Source: Candidatus Desantisbacteria bacterium CG2_30_40_21 (GTDB lineage: Bacteria > UBA9089 > CG2-30-40-21). Taken from it: DNA of 12,423 bases. Position 1 is the stretch's first letter, and each line of letters begins with the position of its first letter. The notes under the pieces are model-generated. The model searched no databases. It saw nothing but the letters and a program-made list of their open reading frames with translations, and was not told the DNA's origin. The stretch is from assembly GCA_001873945.1 (NCBI GenBank), contig MNYI01000235.1, positions 1-12,423 on the forward strand, given 5' to 3'. Both the position numbers and the translations under genes were made by a program. This document shows positions 6,592-12,377 of this stretch, one piece after another.

Positions 6592-7215
6592 TCAACTATA
6601 CCTCCTTAATATATCTATAATCTTCCCAGGCGTTACCATGCCATGGGTATCTTTGCCAATCAATACAGCCGGGGCAAGCCCACAAGCCCCAATGCATCTC
6701 ACAGCCTCAAGGGTAAACTTTTTATCCTCTGTGGTTTCTCCAACCTGAATCCCTAATTCAGACTCAAGCTTAACAATAATCTCCTGTGCACCCTTAACAT
6801 AACATGCCGTTCCAGTACAGACCTTAATCAGATACTTGCCCTTTGGCACGGTAGTAAAAAAGGCATAGAATGTAACTACCCCAAAGATATGAGCTGGCGG
6901 CACATTAATCCCCACAGCAATATGCCGTTGCAACTGTGCTGGCAGATACCCGAATGTCTCCTGTGTTTCCTTCAGGATGGGGATAAGATAATTTGGCTTT
7001 GCATCATACTTAGCCACAATAGTATCTATCTGTGCCAACTGCTCGGGCGAAAATATTTCTATGGCTTCCTTTGTTTCAATCCACGCCTCCGCATGGGGGG
7101 CGACCGAAATTAGTGGTTCAGGATTCAATTGAATCCTTGAACCCAAATTTTTATCATCCACTGTATTCTTCAAAGCCATAAGTGTTTCATTTTGTTTACA
7201 ATTACATCCTACCAT
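6592..7215 (-). CDS. nuoE: NADH-quinone oxidoreductase subunit E ([2Fe-2S], N1a)
   Basis: NuoE holds the [2Fe-2S] cluster N1a beside the FMN of NuoF and is the HydC homologue in bifurcating enzymes. The thioredoxin-like fold has the expected ligands Cys133 and Cys138 (CTGTACYVKG) and Cys174 and Cys178 (CIGACGLAP). The helical domain (about 56-115) includes LKETQETFGYLP and FGVVTFYAFF. At 207 residues it is about 45 longer than typical NuoE because of an N-terminal extension with a CxC near the start (MVGCNCKQ). An internal ATG at codon 13 would remove the CxC, but the first ATG has GGTAGGA upstream, so I keep it. The last codons include AGGAGG, used as the ribosome site of the next gene. Confidence 0.92.
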   Translation of the reverse strand: MVGCNCKQNETLMALKNTVDDKNLGSRIQLNPEPLISVAPHAEAWIETKEAIEIFSPEQLAQIDTIVAKYDAKPNYLIPILKETQETFGYLPAQLQRHIAVGINVPPAHIFGVVTFYAFFTTVPKGKYLIKVCTGTACYVKGAQEIIVKLESELGIQVGETTEDKKFTLEAVRCIGACGLAPAVLIGKDTHGMVTPGKIIDILRRYS

Positions 7216-7233
7216 AATTTCCTACCCTCACCA

Positions 7234-7653
7234 TCATTTCATCTTCAACAAAGGCAAATACGGTGACTCTGGTCTTACTTTCAGAGCTTGCTCACTACAA
7301 TCTACAATCAAGTCCATCCCTTCCAGAATAATTTGTCCCACTAACGGCTCTGAATTTGGCGGTCCAATAATACAATCTGTATTCATCTGCCTATTTCCGA
7401 TACGAACTGTTACTGGACCAGCTATCTCCCTTTCCTCTTTCCTCTCATCAGCATAAGTTACCACAGCCTTTCGTATGCTTTCAAGCCCAAGCACCTCTAC
7501 TAAATCTTGCGGCAGCATCAACATTACTGCACCAGTATCTACTAAGGCATCTGTCTCTTCTCCCCGAATCTCTGACTCAGTTATATATCCTTTTTTGAAT
7601 AAATGTCTATCCCCACAATTCTCAAGATATAGCCTTGCTCTTACCTCGCCCAT
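7234..7653 (-). CDS. Retropepsin-like (clan AA) aspartic protease
   Basis: This 139-residue protein matches small bacterial clan AA aspartyl proteases. The N-terminus is MGEVRARLYL and the catalytic D-T-G is at 39-41 within ALVDTGAVMLMLP. The flap/strand region includes TYADERKE, and the family's hydrophobic-hydrophobic-Gly motif is LVG at 104-106, followed by LEGMDLIVDC. It is a single-domain protein that would act as a homodimer with one Asp per subunit. It lies between a tiny membrane protein and nuoE, 19 and 18 bases from each, in the operon direction. Relatives are widespread and often found near toxin-antitoxin or mobile genes. A role in complex I is not implied by the family. An AGGGGTG about seven bases upstream supports the start. 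Confidence 0.85.
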   Translation of the reverse strand: MGEVRARLYLENCGDRHLFKKGYITESEIRGEETDALVDTGAVMLMLPQDLVEVLGLESIRKAVVTYADERKEEREIAGPVTVRIGNRQMNTDCIIGPPNSEPLVGQIILEGMDLIVDCSEQALKVRPESPYLPLLKMK

Positions 7654-7672
7654 TTTAATACACCCCTGCTTG

Positions 7673-7783
7673 TCAATTACATTTATGTGTTTTTCCTATT
7701 TTACAATCTTCTACTCTGGCAATAATAAAAAATATCGTTGCCATTATACCTATTCCTATTAATGCAATATAAAAAGGATCCAT
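7673..7783 (-). CDS. 36-residue single-TM small protein
   Basis: A short frame starts MDPFYIALIGIGIMATIFF and ends KTHKCN. Residues 4-22 are a TM helix, followed by a short polar tail with two Cys. Evidence that it is real: a perfect AAGGAGG with 7-base spacing, inside the final codons of the preceding 64-residue gene; an ATG one base after that gene's TAA; and same direction as the operon. No family is recognised. Tiny membrane proteins in respiratory operons are sometimes accessory subunits, but they could equally belong to an inserted two-protein module with the previous gene. Confidence 0.65.
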   Translation of the reverse strand: MDPFYIALIGIGIMATIFFIIARVEDCKIGKTHKCN

Positions 7784-7784
7784 C

Positions 7785-7979
7785 TTATACCTCCTTATTT
7801 AAGGGAATGGTAAAAAAGGCTGCTACAAGAAATATCATGGATGCAAATATTCCCCAAAATGCCATTTGTGATGTTATACTATCAGTAAATATCCCACCAA
7901 TGATAATTATAGTTACCATATATTTGACCACATCTACAAACATTTTACCTATCTCTATTCGTCTATGATAATATTTCAT
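7785..7979 (-). CDS. 64-residue two-TM small membrane protein
   Basis: The protein begins with a basic cytoplasmic stretch (MKYYHRRIEIGK). TM helices lie at about 13-31 and 38-58, joined by a short FTDSITS loop. Its ATG overlaps the nuoD stop as TAATG, so expression is coupled to nuoD. Its last codons (AAT AAG GAG GTA) double as the ribosome site of the next gene. It resembles small proteins of the 'K.fvDv.KY..t.iiig.iF.D' type found as uncharacterised two-TM proteins in diverse bacteria (possibly DUF6722-like, uncertain). Function is unknown. It is not NuoK or NuoJ, which are longer and have more TM helices. Confidence 0.7.
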   Translation of the reverse strand: MKYYHRRIEIGKMFVDVVKYMVTIIIIGGIFTDSITSQMAFWGIFASMIFLVAAFFTIPLNKEV

Positions 7980-9157
7980 TATCTATCAATCTCCCCCAGC
8001 ACAATATCCAATGTCCCAACAATTGCCACCACATCAGCCACCATTGTATTATTCTCACACATCTTCCCAATTACCTGAAGGTTGGCAAAGGATGGTGTAC
8101 GAATCTTCATGCGATATGGTTTGGGAGAGCCATCACTAATGATATAAAAACCAAGCTCACCTTTGGGGGCCTCAATAGATTGATATACTTCGCCTATTGG
8201 TGGATTAAATCCCTCAGACATGATATGAAAGTGATGAATAAGGGATTCTATCGTCGTATTCACCTTATCCTTTGTCGGAGGCACGACCCTCGGATCGTCT
8301 GCCATGAGCTTGCCCTCAGGCATCTTCTCAAGAGCCTGCTTAACTATACCATTGCTTTGTTTCATCTCTTCTAATCGTACCAGATATCGGTCATATGTAT
8401 CTCCTATCCCCCTGCCGGTTGGGATAGAAAAGTCAAGTTCATTATAAACACAATATGGTTCTGTCCTTCGAATATCCCACTCAACACCTGAGCCACGAAG
8501 GCAGGGACCACTCAGGCTATAATTTATAGCGTCAGCAGCAGAAATAACCCCCACATTCATAGTCCGTTCAAGCCATATCTTATTATTTGTCAATAATGAC
8601 TCATACTCATTCAACTTTGAAGGAAATATATTAATAAACTCCTCTATTTTCTGTCTGATATTATTATCAATATCCTTTGGCACGCCACCAATACGGAAAG
8701 CAGTGGTAGTAAGCCTTGAGCCACAATACGACTCGAAGATGTCCAGCAATAATTCCCTTTCCCTGAAGCAATACAAAAATGGTGTAAATGCCCCCAAATC
8801 AAGAGCATGGGTTGCCAGCCAGACAAGATGACTGACGATCCTTGTCAGTTCAGCCAAAACTACCCGAATATAACTTGCCCGCTTTGGCACATTTAACCCC
8901 AATAATTTTTCCACAGCAAGGCAATAAGCAAGATTATTGGAAATCGCAGCAAGATAATCCAGCCTATCTGTCACCGGCAAAAACTGGGCATAGGTTTTAT
9001 TCTCTGCCAGTTTCTCCAGCCCGCGATGCAAATAACCCAGATCAGGGACAACTTTAGTTACCACCTCACCATCAAGATGCACAATCAGCCTCAATACCCC
9101 ATGCGTACTTGGGTGCTGAGGTCCCATATTAACGATTAATTCTTGTACTTCTGACAT
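7979..9157 (-). CDS. nuoD: NADH-quinone oxidoreductase subunit D (49-kDa)
   Basis: NuoD forms the quinone-reaction chamber with NuoB. The 392-residue protein is full length. MGPQHPSTHG at 11-20 supplies His15 and His19, and DRLDY at 64-68 supplies Tyr68. His19 and Tyr68 are 49 apart, as for the quinone-binding His38/Tyr87 of Thermus Nqo4. IRTPSFANLQ and the terminal LGEIDR are also characteristic. The [NiFe]-hydrogenase Cys pairs (RxCGxC, DPCxxC) are absent, so this is a true complex I subunit rather than a group 4 hydrogenase large subunit. AGAGGAC lies upstream of the ATG. A 77-bp spacer with two hairpins separates it from nuoC, the largest gap within A-D. The next small gene overlaps its stop by one base. 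Confidence 0.97.
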   Translation of the reverse strand: MSEVQELIVNMGPQHPSTHGVLRLIVHLDGEVVTKVVPDLGYLHRGLEKLAENKTYAQFLPVTDRLDYLAAISNNLAYCLAVEKLLGLNVPKRASYIRVVLAELTRIVSHLVWLATHALDLGAFTPFLYCFRERELLLDIFESYCGSRLTTTAFRIGGVPKDIDNNIRQKIEEFINIFPSKLNEYESLLTNNKIWLERTMNVGVISAADAINYSLSGPCLRGSGVEWDIRRTEPYCVYNELDFSIPTGRGIGDTYDRYLVRLEEMKQSNGIVKQALEKMPEGKLMADDPRVVPPTKDKVNTTIESLIHHFHIMSEGFNPPIGEVYQSIEAPKGELGFYIISDGSPKPYRMKIRTPSFANLQVIGKMCENNTMVADVVAIVGTLDIVLGEIDR

Positions 9158-9182
9158 TTTCTTGTCCTCTTTATCATAGTAA

Positions 9183-9228
9183 ACGAAGTGTCTTACTTCG
9201 TATTCTCTAACGAGTCAGGACGGCTCGT
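9183..9228. repeat. Double-hairpin intergenic element between nuoC and nuoD
   Basis: Two adjacent inverted repeats fill the spacer. ACGAAGT (9183-9189) pairs with ACTTCGT (9195-9201) around a 5-base loop, and ACGAG (9210-9214) pairs with CTCGT (9224-9228). The GACGAGCC...GACTCGT wording looks like a dispersed intergenic repeat unit rather than a terminator, as no U tract follows on the minus strand. It may affect mRNA stability or the NuoC:NuoD ratio. Confidence 0.5.
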
Positions 9229-9234
9229 CTACTG

Positions 9235-9735
9235 TTACACCGGAACATGCGTCCTCAATTTTTCCTCAAGCCATTTCTCACCCACATTTGTCACTAATGG
9301 ATAATCCTTGCGTAATGGATGACCCTTCCAATCCTCAGGCAATAAAATTCGCCGAAGATCCGAATGATTATCAAACATAATGCCAAGCATATCATAAGCC
9401 TCGCGTTCAAACCAGTTAGCTGCCTTCCAAACACTCTCCACTGAAGAGATGCTTTCATTTTCTCCAATAGCAGCCTTTATCCTGATACGATGCTTTTTAT
9501 CTATTGAATAAAGATGATACACCACATCAAAGCGGGGTTGTCTTTCTGGATAATCCACACCACAAATATCTGTTAGATAATCAAAGTCCAATCCCTCAGC
9601 ATCATGAATAAATCGGCAGACATCCAAAATTCCATCCTTCTTTATCCGAACCGTCAAATCAAGAGTATCATCCACCTCTTCAATTACTCCTGCAAATTTT
9701 GCCTTTATTGTCTCAATTATTTCTTGTTTACTCAT
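9235..9735 (-). CDS. nuoC: NADH-quinone oxidoreductase subunit C (30-kDa)
   Basis: NuoC is a cofactor-free structural subunit of the connector (Q) module. The 166 residues include the family signature: ERE-YDMLGIMF at about 110-121, then SDLRRILLPEDW-GHPLRKDYP. An N-terminal alpha/beta domain has LDFDYLTDICGVDYPER. It is a stand-alone C subunit, not a C-D fusion as in enterobacteria. The ATG is preceded by AGGGGC, formed partly by the nuoB stop region (TAG at 9744-9746), so the two genes are tightly packed. The length is normal and no key region is missing. Confidence 0.96.
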   Translation of the reverse strand: MSKQEIIETIKAKFAGVIEEVDDTLDLTVRIKKDGILDVCRFIHDAEGLDFDYLTDICGVDYPERQPRFDVVYHLYSIDKKHRIRIKAAIGENESISSVESVWKAANWFEREAYDMLGIMFDNHSDLRRILLPEDWKGHPLRKDYPLVTNVGEKWLEEKLRTHVPV

Positions 9736-9743
9736 ATTTGCCC

Positions 9744-10241
9744 CTATCCTACAATACTCATTCCCTTAATCTTATCCTGCAACTTCATCAATCCATACAA
9801 AAGCCCCTCTGGTCTTGGTGGACAACCAGGAACAAAAACATCAACGGGTATAATCTTATCCACGCCTTGTACTACATTGTAGGTATTAAATATCCCGCCA
9901 GAATTAGCACAACTACCCATGGATATAACCCATTTAGGGTCAGGCATCTGACTATATAATAATTCTATTCGCGGTGCCATCTTATAAGTAACCGTACCAG
10001 CAATAATCATCAAATCAGACTGTCTTGGTGATGGCCTGAATACCCCTGCCCCAAATCTATCAAAATCATACCGAGACGCACCAGTAGCCATCATCTCAAT
10101 AGCACAACATGCCAGACCAAAGGTCATGGGCCATAAGGATGAACGCCTTGCCCAATTAATCATAAAATCCATTGGTGCCAGAACTATTTGCCCACCGGGC
10201 ATCTTTTCAATCCTTACCCCTACTTGTTCAAGAATACTCAT
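9744..10241 (-). CDS. nuoB: NADH-quinone oxidoreductase subunit B (N2 cluster)
   Basis: NuoB carries the terminal [4Fe-4S] cluster N2 that reduces quinone. Numbered from the ATG at 10241 (165 residues), the ligands are the unusual adjacent pair Cys45-Cys46 (FGLACCAIEMM), Cys111 (SMGSCANSGG) and Cys140 (VPGCPPRPE). Other conserved stretches are GVFRPSPRQSDLMIIAGTVT and the RYDFDRFGAG loop. A GTG nine bases upstream is also in frame, but AGGA is only one base from it and ten from the ATG, so I choose the ATG. It lies 24 bases after the nuoA stop and nine before nuoC. No anomaly is seen. Confidence 0.96.
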   Translation of the reverse strand: MSILEQVGVRIEKMPGGQIVLAPMDFMINWARRSSLWPMTFGLACCAIEMMATGASRYDFDRFGAGVFRPSPRQSDLMIIAGTVTYKMAPRIELLYSQMPDPKWVISMGSCANSGGIFNTYNVVQGVDKIIPVDVFVPGCPPRPEGLLYGLMKLQDKIKGMSIVG

Positions 10242-10265
10242 AACAACCACATCCTGTTAATGTTT

Positions 10266-10628
10266 TTAATTCCATTTCAACACACCCTTACGCCACGCAT
10301 AAAGCAAACCAATAAGCAAGATAACAATAAAAATAGCCATTTCCACAAAAGCAACCAACCCTAATTCCTTAAATACTACTGCCCATGGAAACAAAAAGGC
10401 TACCTCAACATCAAAGATAACAAATATCAAGGCAAAGAGATAGTACCGCATGTTAAACTGTACCCATGAGGAACCAACTGGTACCTCTCCACATTCATAG
10501 GTAAATAGCTTTTTGGGTGATGGGTTGCTTGGCCGAATAAACCAACTGGTCACATAACCACCAAACACAAACAACATCCCCAGCCCCATAAACAAAATAA
10601 CCCATCCATAATCAGCCAAAAGCTTCAT
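10266..10628 (-). CDS. nuoA: NADH-quinone oxidoreductase subunit A
   Basis: NuoA is a three-TM membrane subunit next to NuoH that helps close the quinone channel. From the ATG at 10628 the protein is 120 residues. TM1 is at about 9-28. The conserved cytosolic loop has YECGEVPVG (44-52). TM2 includes FDVEVAFLFPWA (72-83), and TM3 is at about 88-112. Longer in-frame starts exist: ATG at 10640 has no Shine-Dalgarno, and TTG at 10655 lies inside an inserted element. The ATG at 10628 has GGAG with 6-base spacing. This is the first gene of the operon; the promoter lies about 190 bases upstream, across a 152-bp palindromic element. Confidence 0.93.
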   Translation of the reverse strand: MKLLADYGWVILFMGLGMLFVFGGYVTSWFIRPSNPSPKKLFTYECGEVPVGSSWVQFNMRYYLFALIFVIFDVEVAFLFPWAVVFKELGLVAFVEMAIFIVILLIGLLYAWRKGVLKWN

Positions 10629-10650
10629 AATCTTCTCCATTGTGTAAGTT

Positions 10651-10802
10651 GTCAAGAAAAAATAACTTGCAGGAGTCGTGCCACTGATTCATCTTGGCTG
10701 GCTTCGTTGTTCGTCGCTTACGAACAGTAGTATGCTCGCTTCTCACGCCTTGCCAGCCAAGCAACTCAGTGACTCTTGGTGTACAACTTATTTTTTCTTG
10801 AC
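10651..10802. mobile_element. 152-bp MITE-like palindromic element in the nuo leader
   Basis: Terminal inverted repeats 10651-10669 (GTCAAGAAAAAATAACTTG) and 10784-10802 match at 18 of 19 positions. Nested arms also pair: CACTGA/TCAGTG (10682-10687, 10766-10771), CTTGGCTGGC/GCCAGCCAAG (10693-10702, 10752-10761), and an inner hairpin TGTTCGT/ACGAACA (10708-10714, 10720-10726). The 8-bp direct repeat TAAGTTGT flanks it at 10645-10652 and 10806-10813, overlapping the left end by two bases, and looks like a target-site duplication. It has no coding capacity, so it is non-autonomous. It lies between the -10 box of the nuo promoter and nuoA, so it would be transcribed as a large stem-loop in the 5' leader. 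Confidence 0.75.
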
Positions 10803-10817
10803 TCCTAAGTTGTGATT

Positions 10818-10846
10818 ATTATACTTTACAACAGTAATTTTGTCAA
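10818..10846 (-). promoter_or_regulatory. Consensus sigma-70 promoter for the nuo operon
   Basis: On the minus strand TTGACA (10846-10841) and TATAAT (10823-10818) are both exact consensus hexamers with a 17-base spacer. The predicted start is near 10811, just outside the palindromic element. Removing that element and one TAAGTTGT copy would leave a leader of only about 30 bases to the nuoA ATG. Confidence 0.8.
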
Positions 10847-10924
10847 GATATATTTTCAAAAAATGTTGCACTTTTTAGTGGTAACAGTTTAATCGGTTTT
10901 TTTTCAACTCAATGAAATTTTTAC

Positions 10925-10953
10925 TTGACAAAGTGGTTTCTTAAAGGTATAAT
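10925..10953 (+). promoter_or_regulatory. Consensus sigma-70 promoter, divergent from nuo
   Basis: TTGACA (10925-10930) and TATAAT (10948-10953) are exact consensus boxes with a 17-base spacer. It points at the hydrolase remnant starting at 11000 and could read on into the hppA fragment. The two divergent -35 boxes are 78 bases apart, with AT-rich DNA and no obvious operator palindrome between them. Confidence 0.78.
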
Positions 10954-10999
10954 CTATTTTTATAAGCATATAATATCTTTTGATAGGTAGGAGTTAACA

Positions 11000-11119
11000 A
11001 TGAAAATATTGCCTGAAAATGCTTGTCTGCTTTTTATTGATATTCATGAGAAGTTTAGTTCTGTTATTTCGGGAATGAATAGGTGCCTTTGTGTTCTCAG
11101 CGTACTCTGCGAGGAGTAG
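11000..11119 (+). pseudogene. N-terminal remnant of isochorismatase-family hydrolase
   Basis: The frame starts MKILPENACLLFIDIHEKF and keeps family similarity to about residue 28 (SSVISGMNR). It resembles the opening strand of isochorismatase-like cysteine hydrolases (family phrase ALLVIDVQEKL). Asp14 in FIDIHE would be the catalytic Asp; the Lys and nucleophilic Cys of the triad are lost. After codon 28 the frame runs through the repeat-like GCCTTTGTGTTCTCAGCG tract and stops at 11117-11119. Full-length members are about 180-200 residues. The expression signals are intact: a consensus promoter and TAGGAG ahead of the ATG. Family assignment rests on a short stretch. Confidence 0.6.
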
Positions 11120-11130
11120 TCACATAACGA
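11086..11130. repeat. Dispersed 'TTTGTGTTCTCAGCGTACTCTGCG' repeat at the gene break
   Basis: The tract where the hydrolase remnant loses similarity contains CTTTGTGTTCTC and GTACTCTGCGAGG, then GGAGTAGTCACATAAC. The last part resembles the CTGAGTAGTTAC ends of the repeats at 112-122 and 12352-12363, and the first part the TTTGTGTTCTC/TCTGCG repeats of uncultured bacteria. It probably marks a replacement or recombination junction. Confidence 0.45.
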
Positions 11131-11317
11131 TAAGAAAAGAAGGTGATATTATAGCAACAAAACATTTGGATAAATAGTTACCAAAGATTAAGAAAAAGCA
11201 ACGAGTGTTGATTTGTGTAGCGGTGACGGGTGAGGAATGTGATTCGCTGCGATTCATCACAAAAATGAGCAGGGTTCAAAAATGAACGGTTGCTTAAATA
11301 TTTAAGGGAGGAAGTGC
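11120..11317. other. Intergenic region before hppA, no gene recognised
   Basis: These 198 bases hold no supported gene. One frame gives a short run ending before the TGA near 11273 (including QRVLICVAVTGEECDS), but it has no start, ribosome site or recognised homology. GGGAGG at 11306-11311, six bases before the GTG at 11318, is the hppA ribosome site. No strong promoter is visible, so hppA may depend on readthrough from 10925-10953. Confidence 0.5.
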
Positions 11318-12163
11318 GTGGAAGATTTAATTGTTAATAATTTGCTGATAATTTCAATGGCTCTGGCGATTTTAGGGCTTGTGGCAGCGGGTTTGCTCAT
11401 GCTATGGATCAAGGGGAAATCAAGTGGAAACGAAAGGATGAAAGAGATTGCCCAAATGATTGAAATAGGGGCAAAGGCATACCTCAAAAGGCAGATAATA
11501 ACCATCAGCATTATTACTGCGGTTATTTTTGTGGCTTTAAGCCTGTTGTATAATCTTAATACAAGTATTGGGTTTTTGATTGGTGCGGTATGCTCTCTAA
11601 TGGCAGGATACATCGGGATGCGTGTGGCTGTGATGGCAAATGTGAGAACAACCCATGCTGCCTCTTCAAGCCAGTTGGTTGCTATGAAGGTTGCCTTTAA
11701 TGGTGGGGCAGTAACCGGGCTTCTGGTTATCGGGCTTGCCCTGCTTAGCGTTGGGGCATTCTATAAGTTTACTGGCGGGAACATGCAATGCCTTATTGGG
11801 CTTGCACTTGGAAGTAGTTTGATCAGTGTTTTTGCCAGACTTGGTGGTGGCATTTATACCAAGGCAGCCGATGTTGGGGCTGATCTGGTGGGAAAAATAG
11901 AGAGTAGTATGGCTGAGGATGATCCAAGAAACCCAGCCGTAATAGCAGATAATGTTGGAGATAATGTCGGTGACTGTGCAGGCATGGCGGCTGATGTGTT
12001 TGAAACCTATGTGGTCAGTCTCATTGGTGCTATGATTGTTGGCAAGCTAACCTGTGGAACTGGTTCAGCCGTTCTTCTCCCAATTATTCTTGGTGGTATC
12101 TCTGTTATTGGAAAACCGGGGACAGCGCCCGTTTTTCTTGACAAGAGAAGATTTATATGGTAA
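11318..12163 (+). pseudogene. hppA: Truncated membrane-bound pyrophosphatase (H+/Na+ pump)
   Basis: The product is the first part of an integral-membrane pyrophosphatase, which pumps H+ or Na+ using PPi hydrolysis. GTG start with GGGAGG six bases upstream. TM helices lie at about 7-29, 58-80 and 84-106, with more to about 240. The substrate-binding loop is intact: DVGADLVGK (185-193), then EDDPRNPAVIADNVGDNVGDCAGMA (200-224, shown in part in family motifs). Similarity ends at about residue 264; 17 foreign codons from a REP-like hairpin follow to TAA. Family members are about 650-800 residues, so some 60 percent is missing, including later metal-binding acidic motifs and the residue separating K+-dependent from K+-independent types. 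The fragment should be inactive. A misassembled repeat is an alternative explanation for the break. Confidence 0.85.
12112..12135. repeat. REP-like hairpin at the hppA break
   Basis: AAAAC-CGGG (12112-12120) pairs with CCCG-TTTT (12128-12135) with one bulged base around the loop GACAGCG. The GGGGACAG...CCCGTTTT wording is typical of palindromes flanking REP-associated tyrosine transposase genes, as I recall them. It sits exactly where hppA similarity ends and about 240 bases before such a transposase start. Confidence 0.6.
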
Positions 12164-12166
12164 TAT
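12138..12166 (+). promoter_or_regulatory. Possible promoter toward the transposase
   Basis: TTGACA (12138-12143) is consensus and is followed after 17 bases by TAATAT (12161-12166), a 4/6 match to the -10 box. It points at the transposase gene beginning at 12378, with the repeat region between. The AT-rich context makes chance matches likely. Confidence 0.3.
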
Positions 12167-12169
12167 TTA

Positions 12170-12363
12170 GTAACTACTCAGATAAAGTAATTTGCCACAG
12201 AGACACAAAGAAACAAGGGTGCACAATAACTATTATAGCTACATTGGACGGAAAAGAAAACAACGAAATACGCGAAAGGCACGAAAAGCAAGGGAAATAA
12301 AGACAGAATTTTTTCGTGTTTTTTGTGTTTTTCGTTGTTATCTCTTGATAGCTGAGTAGTTAC
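12170..12363. mobile_element. 194-bp repeat unit with 12-bp terminal inverted repeats
   Basis: GTAACTACTCAG (12170-12181) and CTGAGTAGTTAC (12352-12363) are exact inverted complements. Just inside the left end is CCACAGAGACACAAAG (about 12194-12209). A second palindrome has arms 12259-12287 and 12311-12339: AACAACGAAA...ACGAAAA against TTTTCGTG...TTTCGTTGTT, strongly but imperfectly complementary. There is no coding capacity. The outer words match the 59-122 repeat. It may be a composite of stacked small repeats rather than one transposable unit. No gene lies between the hppA stop and 12378. Confidence 0.55.
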
Positions 12364-12377
12364 AATATTTATTTATT

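Noticed and set aside
7979..9157. Group 4 [NiFe] hydrogenase large subunit
   Set aside because: Both Ni-binding Cys pairs are absent, and the quinone-binding His19/Tyr68 pair fits NuoD.
10629..10655. Longer nuoA starting at TTG 10655
   Set aside because: That TTG belongs to the terminal repeat of the inserted palindrome and has no ribosome site; ATG 10628 has GGAG at proper spacing.
10626..10655. Second nuoA promoter using the TTGACA made by the element's end (10655-10650)
   Set aside because: The -10 position at 17 bases falls inside the start of nuoA and is only GATTAT, a poor match.
11190..11275. Possible small plus-strand gene (QRVLICVAVTGEECDS frame)
   Set aside because: No start codon with a ribosome site, no recognised family, and under 35 codons.
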